The notes under the pieces: generated by a model
Database searches by the model: none
What the model was told of the DNA's origin: nothing
Seen by the model: the letters and a program-made list of their open reading frames with translations, nothing else
Translations under genes and position numbers: made by a program
NCBI GenBank assembly: GCA_964250925.1
Contig: CAXUHU010000092.1
Location: 1-13,241, forward strand
Origin: BOG-908 sp964250925
Lineage (GTDB): Bacteria; Pseudomonadota; Alphaproteobacteria; Acetobacterales; Acetobacteraceae
DNA length: 13,241 bases
Reading direction: 5' to 3'
Part shown: positions 12,613 to 13,241 of the stretch, piece after piece
Layout: each line of letters opens with the position of its first letter
Position numbering within the stretch: the first letter of the stretch is position 1

Positions 12613-13241
12613 ATGGCTACGTATCAGAATATTTTCACGCGCATCCAGGTTCGCGGTCCGGTCTATGCCGGCACGCCGATGGAAGCGCGCAGCGCCTTCT
12701 CGCGCAGCAGTGCGCCGGGTTTCAGCCACCTGTTCGGGCGGCTCGGCGACGCGCAGGTGGGGCCGATCTACTTGGGCACCAGCGGCCTGGCCTCGATCAT
12801 TTGCGGCTTCATCGCCTTCGAGATCATCGGGCTCAACATGTGGGCATCGGTGAACTGGGACCCGGTGCAGTTCATCCGGCAGCTTCCCTGGCTGGCGTTG
12901 GAGCCGCCTGCACCGTCCTACGGGCTGCACCTGCCGCCGCTGGCGCAAGGCGGCTGGTGGATCATGGCGGGGTTCTTCCTGACCGCCTCCGTATTGCTGT
13001 GGTGGACGCGCGTGTACCTGCGAGCCAGGGCGCTGGGGCTGGGGTCGCACACGGCCTGGGCGTTCGCCGCCGCCATCTGGCTGTACCTGGTGCTGGGCTT
13101 CATCCGCCCGCTGCTGATGGGCTCGTGGGCGGAAGCCGTGCCGTTCGGCATCTTTCCGCATCTGGACTGGACGGCTGCATTCTCGCTGCGTTACGGCAAC
13201 CTGTTCTACAACCCGTTCCACATGCTCTCGATCGTCTTCCT
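12613..13241 (+). CDS. pufM: Photosynthetic reaction centre M subunit (5' part)
   Basis: The frame starts at ATG 12613 and runs off the right edge after 209 full codons; the family is about 300-325 residues. The N-terminus MATYQNIFTRIQVRGPVYAG is typical. LGDAQVGPIYLG (residues 44-55), LEPPAPSYGL, the WWIMAGFF helix, FIRPLLMGSWAEAVPFGIFPHLDW and LFYNPFHML are all in place; the last His is the special-pair ligand. Asp46, in the position of Rhodobacter Asn M44, pairs with Asn at L213. The later iron ligands and, if present, PufC lie beyond the window. Confidence 0.96.
   Translation, partial: MATYQNIFTRIQVRGPVYAGTPMEARSAFSRSSAPGFSHLFGRLGDAQVGPIYLGTSGLASIICGFIAFEIIGLNMWASVNWDPVQFIRQLPWLALEPPAPSYGLHLPPLAQGGWWIMAGFFLTASVLLWWTRVYLRARALGLGSHTAWAFAAAIWLYLVLGFIRPLLMGSWAEAVPFGIFPHLDWTAAFSLRYGNLFYNPFHMLSIVF

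Overview
This window is part of the photosynthesis gene cluster of an anoxygenic purple proteobacterium. It is GC-rich. It carries genes for spirilloxanthin-type carotenoids (crtD, crtC, crtE, crtF), for the chlorin-to-bacteriochlorin steps of bacteriochlorophyll a synthesis (bchC, bchX, bchY, bchZ), and for LH1 and the type-II reaction centre (pufB, pufA, pufL and the start of pufM). The order crtEF-bchCXYZ-pufBALM, divergent crtDC, no visible pufQ, and the PufL/PufM sequences suggest a beta- or gammaproteobacterium. That placement is inference; no ribosomal or housekeeping marker is present.

Layout. Positions 1-301 (minus strand) hold the start of an uncharacterised, possibly glycosyltransferase-like gene that runs off the left edge. 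Positions 303-492 show no gene. Positions 493-1383 (minus) encode a two-lobed retropepsin-like aspartyl protease with a lipoprotein signal, starting 11 bases after the crtC stop. Positions 1394-3772 (minus) hold crtC and crtD. crtD is damaged: about 27 codons are missing near its end and the frame shifts, so its N-terminal frame runs straight into crtC. The divergent crtD/crtE spacer (3773-3848) carries a perfect TGT-N12-ACA PpsR/CrtJ operator and a near match. On the plus strand follow crtE (3849-4718), crtF (4735-5946), a spacer with two perfect PpsR/CrtJ operators 8 bp apart, then tightly packed bchC, bchX, bchY and bchZ (6030-10928). After a 159-bp non-coding leader come pufB, pufA, a strong intercistronic hairpin, pufL, an unusually long 188-bp spacer bounded by an 18-bp inverted repeat, and pufM, which is cut by the right edge.

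How the genes work together. CrtE makes GGPP for carotenoids and for the bacteriochlorophyll tail. CrtC, CrtD and CrtF hydrate, desaturate and methylate acyclic carotenoids. BchXYZ reduces ring B of the chlorin and BchC oxidises the C-3 hydroxyethyl group. PufB and PufA form the LH1 ring around the PufL/PufM reaction centre. The operators imply repression of pigment genes by a PpsR/CrtJ-type redox/light regulator.

The points most worth a second look are the crtD lesion and in-frame link to crtC, the structured pufL-pufM insert, the lipoprotein protease beside crtC, and the long C-terminal extension of the LH1 beta subunit. Apart from these, the locus is a recognisable photosynthesis cluster; I see no wholly new multi-gene system.
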